Assembly (NCBI GenBank): GCA_039545355.1
Contig: BCJJ01000009.1
Location: 715,807-779,806, forward strand
Reading direction: 5' to 3'
Source: Trichosporon coremiiforme
Taxonomy: Eukaryota > Basidiomycota > Tremellomycetes > Trichosporonales > Trichosporonaceae
DNA length: 64,000 bases
This document shows positions 20,092 through 31,500 of this stretch, piece by piece (position 1 is the stretch's first letter; each line of letters begins with the position of its first letter). The notes below the pieces were generated by a model. It did no database searches. It worked only from the letters and a program-made list of their open reading frames with translations, and was not told the DNA's origin. A program made the position numbers and the translations under genes.

Positions 20092-22826
20092 CTACAGCTC
20101 GTTAACCTTCTGCGCCGCCTGCGCCGCCGTCTGCGCCGCCTTCAACGCAACCTGCTCCCTGTGCTTCTTGGCTCCCTCCCAGGCGAGAAGGGGCAGGTCA
20201 ACCCATGCCTTCCCGTGCTTGATCCTGCTCACCTCGCTACCGAGGATGAACAGGGTTACGCCGAGGATGAACAGGAGGCCAACAATGATGCCGACGGGCG
20301 TGTCCTCCTTGGGCTCGGTGACCCAGATGTCGATGCGGCGGGTCTTCTCCTTGCCCTGCTTGACGGAGACCGAGTCATCCTCGAACCAAACCCACATCCT
20401 CTGTCGCGCGGGGTCGAAACGATACCGTCCACCGGGGGAGATGAAGTGCTTGAGGGAGCCGTCCCTGATCGCGGCACCGTAGACTCGGTTCGGAAGGTAG
20501 ATCTCGGTCACCTTGTTGCTCGCGGGGATGCCCGAAGCGGTCGCAGCGCTCGGGCTGTCGCGCCAGCGGTAGGTGAAGAGACCGTTCTCGGCCTGATACA
20601 GGTGAGAGAGGGGCTGGCCGGATGTTGCGACCGCATAGGGGCGCACGACGACGCCCAGCAGTCTGCCGCCGGTATCAGGCGAAGAAGCGACAAGCGTCTT
20701 GTCAGACTCGGGCGCGTTCTCGATCTCGAGGTGACGCGAGGCGTCGCTGTACCAGGAGAAATTCTCCGAGTTCCAGTCGTCACCGTGGCTGTCTGTGTTG
20801 TGAGGGTTGTACGCCCAGAGACTGAAGTGAACAAGAGAAGACTCAAGCGCGCTGATCAAAGCGTCCATCATGCGATTCTGCCACTTCCAGTCGCCCGTCG
20901 TGAACGCTTCGTGCTTGCTGCATTGTCAGCTGTTGTCATCGAGAGCTTCGGAAGCGGGTTTATTGCGCCGCAAGGGGTGGGTGAATAAGTGTGAAGAGAA
21001 GCGGCGACGAAACAGCATTCTGCGTACTCACTTCATGTCCATAGGAATGCCGACCTCGGTGAAGCACACGGGCGCCTCTCCGACCTTTTTCCTAGCCTCT
21101 GTGACAATGTTGCGGATCTGGAGAGCGTAGTTGTCCTTGACCTGCTTGCCAAAGTAAAGGCACTTGAGGATGAACTTGCCCCTCGAAGCCCCTTGTACGT
21201 TGACGGTCATGGTGCCGAACGCCTTGTTGAACAGCGCGTGCAGGTCGTACCAGTGCGGCGCGAAAACGAAGTGCTTCGGCCGGTCGTGTTCCGGCCACAC
21301 GGGGCAGAACTCGTTCGGCAGTGGCTCAATCATGCGCGCCTTGCCCGGAGCAACACCGTTGATGATTCCCTCCCACTTCTTAATGAGTGGGAAGTAGTAG
21401 TCGCTGTACCAGTTCACGGTCCGCCCGGAACGGTCTTTCGTGAAGTAATCCTCCTGCAGAGCTACCGGGCGCTTCTTCTCGACACTCCACGACCACACTC
21501 CCTCAGACTCCCAGAGACAGCGTCCGGCTGTCGGTCCGTCCTTCGACCACGCGGCGATGCCGTCGCTGTTGCCCAGCTCCCGGTGGCTGACCTTCGTCGG
21601 ATGCGGCCAGCTGCGAACATAGTTCGCGACCTCGGTCGGATGTCCAGCACCCATCGCCATGCCCTCGAGCGGCGTCGGGTACTGGCCCAGGTGAAGGTCG
21701 GTGTTGTAGTTCCATCCGCGAATCGTCGGAATGGAAATGTAACCGGAATGCGGTTCGTTCAGCATCTGCTGTCAGCTCTGCGATGGACATGAAGCAGCTG
21801 ATCTGCTACGAGCGTTGCTCGATAATGCTCACCTCGAAGCCCATGACCGTATCGAGGTCGCCGACGGCATCAACGAGCGTCTTCCACATGTTCAAGAAGT
21901 GGGTCTGGAGGAACTCCTGCGCAGGCACCCCTCGGATCTTGAAGCGGGGCGCGAACGTGTCTCCACCCCAGAAAAGTGTGTTCATGGTCGCGCACGCGAG
22001 CTTCTGGTATCCCGTCGGCCAGAGCCCACGCTCGCCGTCGATAACCGCGCTGCGGATGCCGTGCAGGTAGGCAGCGCCTGACGCCTCGAGCGCTGCGCCA
22101 TCGTCGGACAGGTCGAAGCCAGCCTCCGTCAAGGTCCACGCCGGCGCACCGCTACCGCCGGAAGCGCGGCTCCAGACGTCCTGATGCAGAGACTGAGGTC
22201 AGCTATCTGGAGTAGGAGGTGAGGAGCTGGAGCACCGACAAACTCACAACGTAGGCGACCAAACCTGTGCCGCGCAGGCTCTCGAGGAGCGCACGCAGGT
22301 ACGCGAGATACTCCTTGTCGTACTGTCCGGGGCCAGCGTGCTCAACGGCGTCCCACGTCACGTTGATGCGGACTGTTGTTAGCTGTGCGTGCTATACGCT
22401 TCAAGAGCGCTCTCACTGAAAGTCAAACCCCAGCTGGTGAGGCGGGCCCAGTGTTGCGGAGCCTCTTCAAGTGGGAATGGTCGGTTGACATAGGAGTTCT
22501 CAGCCATGCGATCGACTGGTACCTTCTCAGAGGGCCTGCATCGTCAGCTCACAGCACGTCTTGGCATTGATGTAGCAAGTGCTTCCTGCTCCGTACACCC
22601 ATAGGACCACTCACACCTTGCTCGCGCTGCCGACGTTAGCACCACGGAGCCCCAGCACACGTCCAAGCGGGTCGATGAAGTGTCGTCCTGAGATCGTAAT
22701 GCTGTCGGCAGAGGGTTGGTACACCTCGAACATAGATGCATCCGGTCCAGTCGTTCCCTTTATCGCAACATCGTCCGTCACGGCAGTGGCGACGACGTCG
22801 CGCTTCTCGTCCCCAGGCGAGCTCAT
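20092..22826 (-). CDS. GH5 glucosylceramidase / steryl-beta-glucosidase (EGCrP-type)
   Basis: Hydrolyses glucosylceramide or ergosteryl glucoside; Cryptococcus has two related enzymes, EGCrP1 (glucocerebrosidase) and EGCrP2/Sgl1 (sterylglucosidase). Six exons: 22826-22615, 22535-22417, 22372-22248, 22192-21833, 21765-21032, 20917-20092; 791 residues. GH5 landmarks are present: RINVTWDAVEH, SLHQDVWSR, the acid/base glutamate in MLNEPHSGY (E276) and the nucleophile in CFTEVGIPMD (E509), then the DAL...HFSLWAYNPHNTDSHGDDWN segment typical of this subgroup. A C-terminal hydrophobic helix (about 725-743, VGIIVGLLFILGVTLFILG) is followed by an amphipathic Ala/Lys/Gln tail, suggesting membrane anchoring. 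Which of the two substrates it prefers cannot be told from the sequence. Introns end in CTGAC/CTAAC plus 5-7 nt. It shares a 301 bp promoter region with TFB5. Confidence 0.9.
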
Positions 22827-23127
22827 TGTGTCGTTCAGTCGGTGATCGTTCTTGATGTCTGAGCTATCGCGGAAAGCTCAGGACGTGGAAGCAAGAATGA
22901 AAGGAAGGCGAAGGGTGACTTCACGCGAACTTTCAGTATTCAGTACACGCTGAACTGCTGGACAGACCGGGCCGTGCACGCCGCGTACCCGTCGTCCTTG
23001 CCGGCGGCTGACGCGACGACTGCCGGGTGGAGGGAGGATTCCCACGGTGATTTCGGCGGCGGAGCCCCCACCCCTGCACACCTCAATGTCACCACCACCC
23101 ACGACATTGTTTTCGCATCCTTCGCCT
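22827..23127. promoter_or_regulatory. Divergent promoter between GH5 enzyme and TFB5
   Basis: 301 bp between two opposed start codons. It must serve both genes or hold overlapping leaders. No TATA box is evident; a CACCCCTGCACACC/CACCACCACCCACG pyrimidine-rich stretch precedes TFB5. Confidence 0.5.
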
Positions 23128-23489
23128 ATGGACGACCCATACACCGTCAAGGCCCAGAGCGGGTCCCTGATCACCTGGTGAGCTACCGCCAGTATCAGCT
23201 CTAAGCTGACCCTCCAGTGACTCGGCTGCGAAGCAGATCCTCCTGCACCTCGACTCCCAGCGAACGGGCAACTACAAGTTCATCAGCGCCGACAGTGAGT
23301 CCTTTCTCTCCTCGTGCTCTTCAACTCTCCCCGTTTTTGTCTATCTACATCTTTCCTCAAATCACAGTCACAAGCTGACATCCAGTCGACGAGACGCACT
23401 TGCTCGTGCGCTCTGAGGCCGTCGAGGAGATCAAGGCTGCGCTGCAGGAGGAGCTCGAGAAGAACACATACGTTAAGGTGAAGGATTAG
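23128..23489 (+). CDS. TFB5: TFIIH subunit Tfb5 (GTF2H5/TTDA)
   Basis: Smallest core subunit of TFIIH, which stabilises the complex and is needed for nucleotide excision repair. Three exons, 23128-23177, 23218-23294, 23386-23489, give 76 residues, the usual size. The spliced product reads ...GSLITCDSAAKQILLHLD, then NYKFISADIDETHLLV and EAVEEIKAALQEELEKNTY, matching the family pattern of a CDxxxKQxILxLD start, the D-(I/L)-DETHLxV core and the final EELExNT helix. Introns (40 and 91 nt) end CTGACCCTCCAG and CTGACATCCAG. The first seven residues (MDDPYTV) are less conserved than the rest, so an alternative start exon is conceivable. Its stop lies only 31 bp from the stop of the convergent dienelactone hydrolase gene. 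Confidence 0.92.
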
Positions 23490-23520
23490 AAGTGAACTGT
23501 ATGCATAGACCTGTACACTG

Positions 23521-24756
23521 CTAGCAGACGTGCTCCAGCTTTCCACCGGTAGGAACGCGCTTGCCGAGGTCACGGGCGACACATCGCGTGAAGCTCTCCA
23601 TCATCGTGGCGAACAGCGATCGCGACAGCGCGGCGTCCCACCTTCCCTTGCTCGACTCGTCGCGGATGAATGCGTGCTGCGCCTGCACCTCGATGAACTG
23701 GGGTCAGCGGAGACGCAGTGACACGGCTTACGGAGAGAGTGACGCCGGCGTCGTCGAGCGTGTCTCGGATCAGCGTGCGGCCCGCGCGGTCGACATGAGT
23801 GTCCTGATGTCAGCTAAGCTCGAGCTGTAGCGAGCTGGTCGGTGTGCACCACCATGTCGAGCGGTTGGATGCATACTGAGAGGGAAACGCACCTGCTTGC
23901 CAAAGATGAGAGTGACTTCGCCCTTCCCCGTCAGATCCCCCTTCTTGACGCGCACGAGGGTGTCGTCCTTCTTACCCTTGCCGAGGGTAGCCGAATGTAC
24001 GTCGGTCGCAAAGTAGCAGAAGGTGGAGAGAACACGGGGGTCGAATGCGCACTGCTGTTAGCTATCTTTTCCAGGATCTAGTAGCGATACACACGCGAAG
24101 CGCCTGACGTCAGTTCTGAACCGTCGAAAATGAGCTCACAAGATGTCCACCGAGACACATGCCCGTGGCGGCGATACGGCCGTTGCAGCTCTTCCACTCG
24201 CAAAGCAGGTCGACGGAAAGCGTCGCGTCCTGGCGTCAGCTTCCTAAGGAAGTGAAGCTTACCTCGTCATAGGCCTCGACGGTCTTCTCAACCTATCATG
24301 TCAGTGGCGAAGAATGATGTAACTGACCTTGTACTTGTTTCCCCGATCCGTGCCTTCAGTGTCGTAGGGAATGGGCTCTGGCCCCTCAAACTCGTGGAAG
24401 GAGGACGGCAGCGCAACGACGTACCCCTCGGAGGCGATGTTGGACGCGAAGCGCTCGACGGGGCCGGTCACCTGGTAGATCTCGGAGAAGACGACGCCTG
24501 GGGTCAGCTCAGCATTCGACAACTTGAGCTGCGTTCCAAGTGGATGACACTCAACAGCCGGCAATCAAAATGGAGGAAGGACAGCCACCGCCGAAGGAAG
24601 GAAGACAGGAGCGACGACAGGCGAACCACACTCACATCCTGGAAACTTCGCATCGGGATACTCAGGCACGTTTGGCTCGATGACGAAGATGCGCATCTTG
24701 CCAAGCCGGCCGTCTGCCTTGGTCTCCACGTCGCGGTACGAGGTCTTGATGAGCAT
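23521..24756 (-). CDS. Dienelactone hydrolase family protein
   Basis: Alpha/beta-hydrolase of the dienelactone hydrolase (carboxymethylenebutenolidase) family; substrate in this fungus unknown. Eight exons: 24756-24636, 24497-24328, 24292-24263, 24229-24140, 24103-24095, 24051-23893, 23803-23732, 23697-23521; 275 residues, a normal length. Family landmarks: VVFSEIYQVTGPVERFA, nucleophile C132 in GMCLGGHL, the Asp in FGKQDTHVD (about D194) and His in QAQHAF (about H225). Exon 5 is only 9 nt (Ala-Leu-Arg) and restores the GGHLALRCAFDPRV core that the family expects. All introns end in CTGAC/CTAAC forms; the second intron has a GTCAGT donor. The 30 bases before the ATG after a CTGACAG acceptor look coding-like (NLEDNTTTNS), so a short upstream exon may exist. 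It converges with TFB5 and diverges from the OHCU decarboxylase gene. Confidence 0.9.
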
Positions 24757-25142
24757 GCTGTTGGTGGTGGTGTTGTCCTCGAGGTTCTGTCAGTTCGAAA
24801 TGACGTTACGGCCGGTGGAGGCTGACGGAAGGTGGAGGACGATACGGTGACGGTCGACAGACTTATTCGAACCCTCCCGCACGAACACCGCCAGAACGCC
24901 TACACGTGGCTCGGAAATTGTGATAAGATTGCTGTCTGCTATTGGGCGAGTTCTCCGGTCCGCTGACCGGAACGCTCGTCGCCGATGCGGAGCACCCATA
25001 TCATATTGCTGTCGTCCTCGATGTGCAACCTTGTTTCCGTAAGGCATCCCACGTCCGCCCACTCCGACCAGGACTTTCTTCTCTCATCTCATCACCGCAC
25101 TCTCCATCTCTCTCACCCTCCAGCTCCCAAAACTAGACTACC
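24757..25142. promoter_or_regulatory. Divergent region between dienelactone hydrolase and OHCU decarboxylase
   Basis: 386 bp separate the two opposed starts. The side next to the OHCU gene has a CT-rich leader (CTTCTCTCATCTCATCACCGCACTC). On the minus strand AACTGACAG at about 24788-24796 looks like an intron acceptor just before the hydrolase start, hinting at a spliced leader or extra coding exon there. A CACGTG core (24902-24907 region, ACACGTGGC) could be a bHLH site but is unproven. Confidence 0.45.
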
Positions 25143-25905
25143 ATGTCCGCCCAGCTTCCGCCTCTCGACTCGCTCACCGACCCCGCCAAGTTGACGCAGT
25201 GCCTCTCGACGCTGTTCGAGCCGAGCACAGCGCTGAAGGAGATCCTTGTCCCGCAGCTCGTGAAGAAGTACAAGGCCGACGGCACGCCGCTCTCGTACGC
25301 TGGTGTCATCCACGATTGCGCCCAGGCTAGCAAAGAGTGGACGTGGGAGCAGAAGTCCGACTTTGTTACTGGCCACCCCTTGATCGGCGCCCCGGCAACC
25401 GGGCTTTCTGGCAAGGAGCAGGGTACTGAGACGACCAAGGTTGTACTTGACCGGTTAGTGACCCTTTACACTTTGCTCCCCTGGTCACGGAGTGCTGGGC
25501 TCCCCCCCGTTCCTGCGCTCGACTCCCAGGTCATTCTCCCTTGAGCCATGTGGTGTGACAAGAACATGAAGCAGCAGACTCAGAAGATTCCAAAGATGTA
25601 TCAAGCTAACGCGCAGCCTCAAGCAGCTCAACTCGCTCTACTCCCAAGCCTTCCCGGACCTGACCTTTATCACGTTCGTGAATGGACGCCCGCGCTCCGA
25701 GATCGTGAACGAGATGGAGCGCAAGATCGGCTTGCCCGAGAGCCCGAAGCCGCTGCCCGACTCGTTCGACTGCAGCTCCACCACTATCGACCCCAAGCTC
25801 GTCCGCAAGAAGGGCTCCCTCGAGTGGGAGGAGGAGTGCGACCGCGACGTGAACGACGTCTGGCGCATCGCCCGCTCCAGGCTGCGCACCCTCGGCGTCG
25901 AGTAA
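25143..25905 (+). CDS. OHCU decarboxylase (urate degradation)
   Basis: Decarboxylates 2-oxo-4-hydroxy-4-carboxy-5-ureidoimidazoline to S-allantoin, the last step of the uricase pathway, probably in peroxisomes or cytosol. Two exons, 25143-25453 and 25617-25905, 199 residues. Family marks: catalytic His in the GHPLIGAP motif (H78), LSGKEQ, then LNSLYSQAFPDLTFITFVNGR and a C-terminal DVNDVWRIARSRLRTLGVE helix. The C-terminus is not an obvious PTS1. There is an insertion (FDCSSTTIDPKLVRKKGSLEWEEE) before the last helix that is common in fungal members. The 163 nt intron ends CTAACGCGCAG. ATG context is TACCATGTC. Confidence 0.92.
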
Positions 25906-28562
25906 GTATGTATGCATCCGGTTTCTACAGTCCAGCCTACAACCACGCTCTGCACTCACACACTGAGTAGCTCCCTCTCCAAAGGAAACGAGCAGTGAGG
26001 GAGAGCGCGCTGCGCTCGCTCACGCTTTCGAGCCCGCACTGGGATCTCCGGTTACCCTCCCCCGGCTGGCTCACACGATATCCCCGTTTGAGGTCCAAAC
26101 GACGGCACTCGCTGACAGACAGCGGCGCACAGAACGCACGTCACGGAGCCGCGAGCGCGAAGCTCTAGGACGCAGTGTCCTCTCCGTGAAACGATGCGCC
26201 GAGCGCGCCCGCCCCGCGGCCGGGCATCGAGGGGCCAGGGACCGTTCCTCGCCCGGCAGCCGGTAGGACCTCTGGGTAAGGTGTATGAATAACGCCTGTG
26301 TTGTCAGCTGGAACCGTCATAGCAGAGTTTGTGTGTAGACAGCGGGCGTATAAAGGGATGCATAGTTTGAAGATGACTCACCTGCGTGCGGACCTGCGCT
26401 GGGCTACGTGCCCGACCAGAGGCTGCGGCCGCGGCACCGAGCAAACTGCTCCACCCTCCACGCAGACTCCTAGGCCACAAGCTACCCGACATTCCGCCAC
26501 GAGCTCCCTCAGCGGTGCACATCTGACAGCGCGGTCCTGGCGCCGGAGCACCTTCCTGGTCGCTCAGTGAACTGAGCACCAGCGGCACGGATTACGCTCA
26601 TGAACGGATACCGGGGTGGGGGTGAAGGACTGTTGTCAGCTTCGGACGGAGTGTAACAGCTCACCTTAGGGTTAGAAGCTACCGGGATAAGCGGCAACGG
26701 GGGCCAGACTGGTACGTGCGGTGCGTCTCTGGGGCTCGTGTTGCGCGGACGCCGGGCGGCAAGCGGGGAAACTAAGAATCTGGCAGTGAGTGTGGATATC
26801 AGTGAGCTGGGCTTTGGCAAGCGGCGCAGAGTGAGGAGAAGAGAAAAGGAGCGGGAAGGCAGACAGAGAACCAAACAAGGAGTGAGTGGAGGTGACGTGT
26901 GGTGCGAGGATGGAGGCCGAGTAGGCGTGCGGATGAGTGCGAGGGCCTGATTGCCGGTCACCTGCGGTGCATCCGAGCACGCCTTGCACCAAGGATCTGG
27001 CGCCTGTGCGCTGCGACCGTCTCGTGGTAGAATATCAGAATCACACTGGGGATTAAGCTCCGTGCTGGGTCCGAAAAGATCGCTCATCGTGCAGTACCTG
27101 GGCCGAAATGCGAACCTTATCCCCGCCATTGCGCGCGCGTCAGTGTGTACGTCTCTGTGTGCATTGGCGGGAGAGTGTTGGGACCAGTCCGGCGCGTCTG
27201 CCGCGTCGTTGCACAGGAACCAGAGGCACGGCTGACGCTTGTAGAATGTGAATGTGCCGTGTGCATGGTAATTCGCGGTCGGTATGAGGCCGGTATGAGA
27301 CCGGTATGCGGGGATCGGAGAAGAGGTCCCAGAAGTACGGCTCTGTGTGAGACGGGAGTGCGACGCGAGAGTATGCAGCGTGGGCTGTCCTGGTCTGTCC
27401 TGGGGACGTCTCGTCGACTGCGATGGCGACAGACTCTATCTGCGTTAACGTCGCTCGTCCACCCTGAGGCAAGGGGCTTGCACGACAGGGAGCATGGCTA
27501 GTAGGGACGGGCGGAGGCCTGTGCTCGCTGGTGCATGGGCTGTATGGATGATACGTTCGTGAGATGGTGCTGAATTGAACGCTTGGTCCGTTCTGCGCGT
27601 CCGTCATGACCCGTTACATGGTTGCCCTGGTGCAGCCCGTGGCACGGGCGTCGATGCCAGCATACCTGTACAGTCGCCCTCAGCGTGCGGGGCAGCCGTC
27701 GCAGGACGCGCGCGGAACGACTACCCAGTCCCTTACTCATCCGTAGCTGCGGCACTCTGCACGCAGGCTGGCTTGCCGCCTGCCGCTTGCAGCGCCCGGC
27801 GAGCCGCATCGCTGGAAACCGAGGCGCGTAATGCCAGTCTGTATCTCGGGTGGTAGTGCGTAGTCGCGTAGCCTTGATGCCTTGTGTGTGTTGCTCGACG
27901 CACGCATTCCAGCCAACCCACACACTGGCACACCGGACACACGTCCACGTCCACGTCCCTTCCCCGCTCAGGCCCGTCCACTATTGTGTCGTCCTCTCCA
28001 TTGCTTGTTTGCGGCCAAGACCGTCCTATCCACAGACTTCTGGTCCGACCCTCGCCTCCTTCGACCGCATAACGCGACTCTTCTTTTCTTTCTTCCACTC
28101 AAAACGCACGAACACACAGTCCTACAAAGAAACAACGACGGAACCGACCCACCGACCCCCTACATTTACCTCCTCTCGGTTATCAATAAAGCCACCTTAC
28201 TCCGCGACCCTTTCCATCCGCCGGCCGCCAGGACCTCCTCTTGCATCTTTTTCGCATCGTACCGCCAAAGCAGCGCTCGTCTCGACCCTCTCGACTCGCT
28301 CGACCACTCTCGTTCAGTTTCAGCCCCTCAACTGTATCTTGCCGACATCCTTTCAAGCGGTTCAGGCTGATGGGCGTAAAACTCTCAGCATCCTAGAGTA
28401 TTTAGCGGACACTAGGGCCAGAGCGCATCCTCGGCGTAAGGAATCTCGGCATCGCCCAGGGACCATTCTCCCGCGCCATTTCCTGCAACCTGCCTACCCA
28501 CCGTACCCAGCCGGCCGGCTGGCCTGATCCCATCTCCGTTTTCGCCGTGCCAGTCGACGACC
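25906..28562. other. Long intergenic region with possible spliced non-coding transcript
   Basis: 2.66 kb without a convincing protein gene. It holds intron-like signal pairs on the minus strand near 26.3-26.7 kb (separate entry), a short imperfect triple repeat GGCCGGTATGAGA at about 27280-27308, and from about 27,900 a pyrimidine-rich leader (TCCTATCCACAGACTTCTGG, CCTCTCGGTTATC) leading into the RhoGAP gene. The plus-strand open frame 27850-28527 is a by-product of this CT-rich leader. Confidence 0.45.
26250..26720 (-). ncRNA. Putative spliced transcript of unknown coding status
   Basis: Two introns fit the window's own splice pattern on the minus strand. Intron A, 26664-26630 (35 nt), runs from AAG/GTGAGC to GCTGACAACAG. 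Intron B, 26381-26296 (86 nt), runs from CAG/GTGAGTCATC to GCTGACAACACAG. The exon between them is 26629-26382. No frame across these exons starts with ATG and shows a known domain, although one frame stays open across intron B for about 140 codons. It may be a long non-coding RNA, or a lineage-specific protein gene whose first exon was not found. Only splice signals support it. Confidence 0.4.
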
Positions 28563-31500
28563 ATGTCGCCGTTGCACAAGTCTATCTATCATAACAACAA
28601 CAGCAATATCGCCGACGACGACGGCCGCCATTACGGCTATTCCAGCGAGAAGCAGCAGCGCGAGGCCGTCGCACCCCTCTCCACGAATCTTCTTGTCAAC
28701 AATTACTCGCGCTCCCCGCCTTCCCGCCCTCTCAACGCTCGTTCAACCCCCCCACGCAAGGCCCGGTCAAGCGTCTTCTCGGTCCTAATCCCACGCGCTT
28801 GGTCAAATCCCGCACCACCGCCCTCGTCTCCTCCACACCCCTTCATCTCTCTCACGGCCCCGCCTGAGCTCCCTCCTGTCCATCGACACTCATTTCTCGA
28901 CCCGGGCACCTTCGACCACGACGAGTGCTGGCTCGACTCTGACTCAGAATCTGAAATCGAGCAGCAGATTGCTGCAACGGGCTTAGACCAGGGTCCCGAC
29001 CGTCTGCAGCCCGACCGACACCACCACGCCCCTAGTCACGAGTGGAAAGCGACACCTAAGCACGTTTCCCCGGCGAGCCCAGCGCAGACCATCTCTCCGT
29101 CGACGACTGCGGCCTATCTCTTTTGTGTCCCGACACCAGCCATCGGAGCCTTTGCAACACCAGCGGCCCTTCGTAGCAAGAAGGCCACTGAACGTGTAGG
29201 AAGAACAAGGGGCAAGCCCTTGAACGCTTCCTACAAGCCCCCGCCGACCGCAGGCGGACACAGACGACGCCGCTTCGTCCATCACGCACGATCGCCCACG
29301 GCAACCTTTCCTCAGATCCCCTCCTTCGCCAACTCGCGATCGCCCACGTACCCTCCTCGTATCCACTACAACCCGGACCTTTCACTTGCCCAGGCGGCCA
29401 AGAAGCCGCCTGCCGCTCATCGCTCCCCACGAACGCCGCCTCGTCGACGATACCGGCGTGCTAGAGGACCGACCGCATCGCCCACGAAGGCTGCCGCCGC
29501 GAGCAGAAGCCGCACGAGCTTGCGCCATCCATCGCGTTCGCGCCTGCACAGACCATCAGCCGACCTGCTCTTGAAGCCGTCGCGCAGCCTCTTCAAGCGC
29601 CGTGCTGCTCGGATCCTTCACGACCACCGCCCTGCCCCCAAGCCTCCCATCAACCCAACGGTTCTTGCCGCGATGCAAGCCATTGTGGACCAGACGGCGT
29701 TCCCAGTCAAGCGCAGCGGAGTTAACGGTGTCGCACTGCCGAACGGATCGCCGCGACCGCGAGTGGTGGTGAATGAGGAGGATGCAAGGATCGCATGGAG
29801 TATGCAGTTCTGGGTTACCATTGCCGACCCTGTAGTGAGTATCCAAAGTTTGAGTGGAGATAAGGATAGGCTTTACGTTCGCGTGTCGCCGTAACTGACT
29901 CTGTCGCAGACCCAGCATGTCTTCTTCGCGTGCCCAGCCACAGGTGCGTAGTCGTCGTACTCTCCAGGTCCCCCTCATTAGACCGTCATTTCTCCACAGT
30001 GTTCCTAACCATAATCACAGGTCAATGCAGTTGGGAGCCGCCCGTCGGTGCATTTGTGTAAGTCGTCGTAGTTGCTCGGTTGCACCCGATCCATCGATCA
30101 TGATCGTCGCTGACCGCCGACGTAGTGTGCCACGATCGCCCGAAGGTGAATGGTGGGAACTGGCAGATGCGTCGCGTGACAACCAGTGCTACTACTACAG
30201 TGAGTCCGACGCAACGACGCCGATCGATGTCCCGATATCCTGGAGCCCTATCCTGGATGGATGAGGGTTCATGGATGTGTTCCGGAGACCCGGCCCCCGC
30301 TGTCCTGTGTGTCTCAAAGGCTGACCTGCAGACACGCTTACTGGCGTAACGCAATGGACCAGACCCGGCAGTGAAGCGTTTGTCATCCCGCTGGGATTGA
30401 TTCAGGTGAGTAGCTCGGCGTCTGTGCGTACCCACTTTTGCGTGAATTCTTGCCTGCTGGCACTGTCACGACCGCATCTTATAACGTCACCATCCACCAC
30501 ATCGCCCTCACCCCTGTCGTTTCTCAAGCTTACATGCGCGCAGCAAAACGCCCTCATATCCTCCCTGCCCGACAAGCCAGCCCCCTCCTCTAGCTCGAGT
30601 GCGCACGAGGAGGAGGTCCTGATCAGCAGCAACAGCAGCAGCGTGGTCAACGGACAACATACCCCTTCTCCCGCCCGCAGCCTGAACGGATCCATCGCAT
30701 CGGCTTGTCGCCCCTCCAATTCGCCAGCATCCATCACCCACACCCTCCCCGATACAACAGAACACCCGGTCATGCTTGCCCAGAGTGCGACAGCAAGCTC
30801 GAGTGGACCTTTAACGCCGACCCCAGACCAGCCGTCGGATGGGGAGGCAATCGGCGCTGAAGCGGCGGAGGCGAGCGATCATCTTGCGGAGGCTGAGCCG
30901 GTTCGAACCAGCTGGTGGGATCGACGCAAGACGCGCGGACGGCTCATGAGCGGATCCAGCGTTCGCAGCCGACGGGCCACGGTCGAAAATAACAGCCCGG
31001 TCACGTCACACAGCGACGTGTTCTCTTCGCCTCCGACGTCGCCATCGATGGACCAGCCGGCGGCACTCCCGCCCGTCGGTCCCTCTGGGAATGTCAACAT
31101 TGTGATCCAGCCGTCATCACCGACGAGTGCCGCGTACGACCTGAACAATTTCAGCACGGACAACTTTGCAGACCGATATTTTGCAACGAAACGATCCGGC
31201 ATGTTGCGGCAGCGATTGTCACTCGAGCGCATCATGGAGTGGCAGCGTAGTCCAATCGCCGCCCCGCTGCTCGTCCTGTCCAAGGCCTGTGTCAGCGACG
31301 CATTGTCGACGTTCAAGGTGATCCAGCACGTCATGGGCGAGCGAGATAGGCCAGTGGACGCTGCGCGACCGAACCACTCGAACCACGGGGCCATGAGTAG
31401 TGTTTTGAGCCTGCGTTCGACGAGGGACGACTGGGCCGGCAAGGACGACAAGACGATCATTCTCGAGGAGATTCGCTGGATGGTCCAGCTCGGTGTTGGT

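Noticed and set aside
26509..27129. 206-codon minus-strand frame overlapping the putative spliced RNA
   Set aside because: It reads through an intron with good signals (26664-26630) and shows no known domain, so it is not taken as a protein gene.
27850..28527. 225-codon plus-strand open frame before the RhoGAP gene
   Set aside because: Lies in a CT-rich leader; composition is Ser/Thr/Pro/Arg from pyrimidine runs and it has stop before the real ATG.
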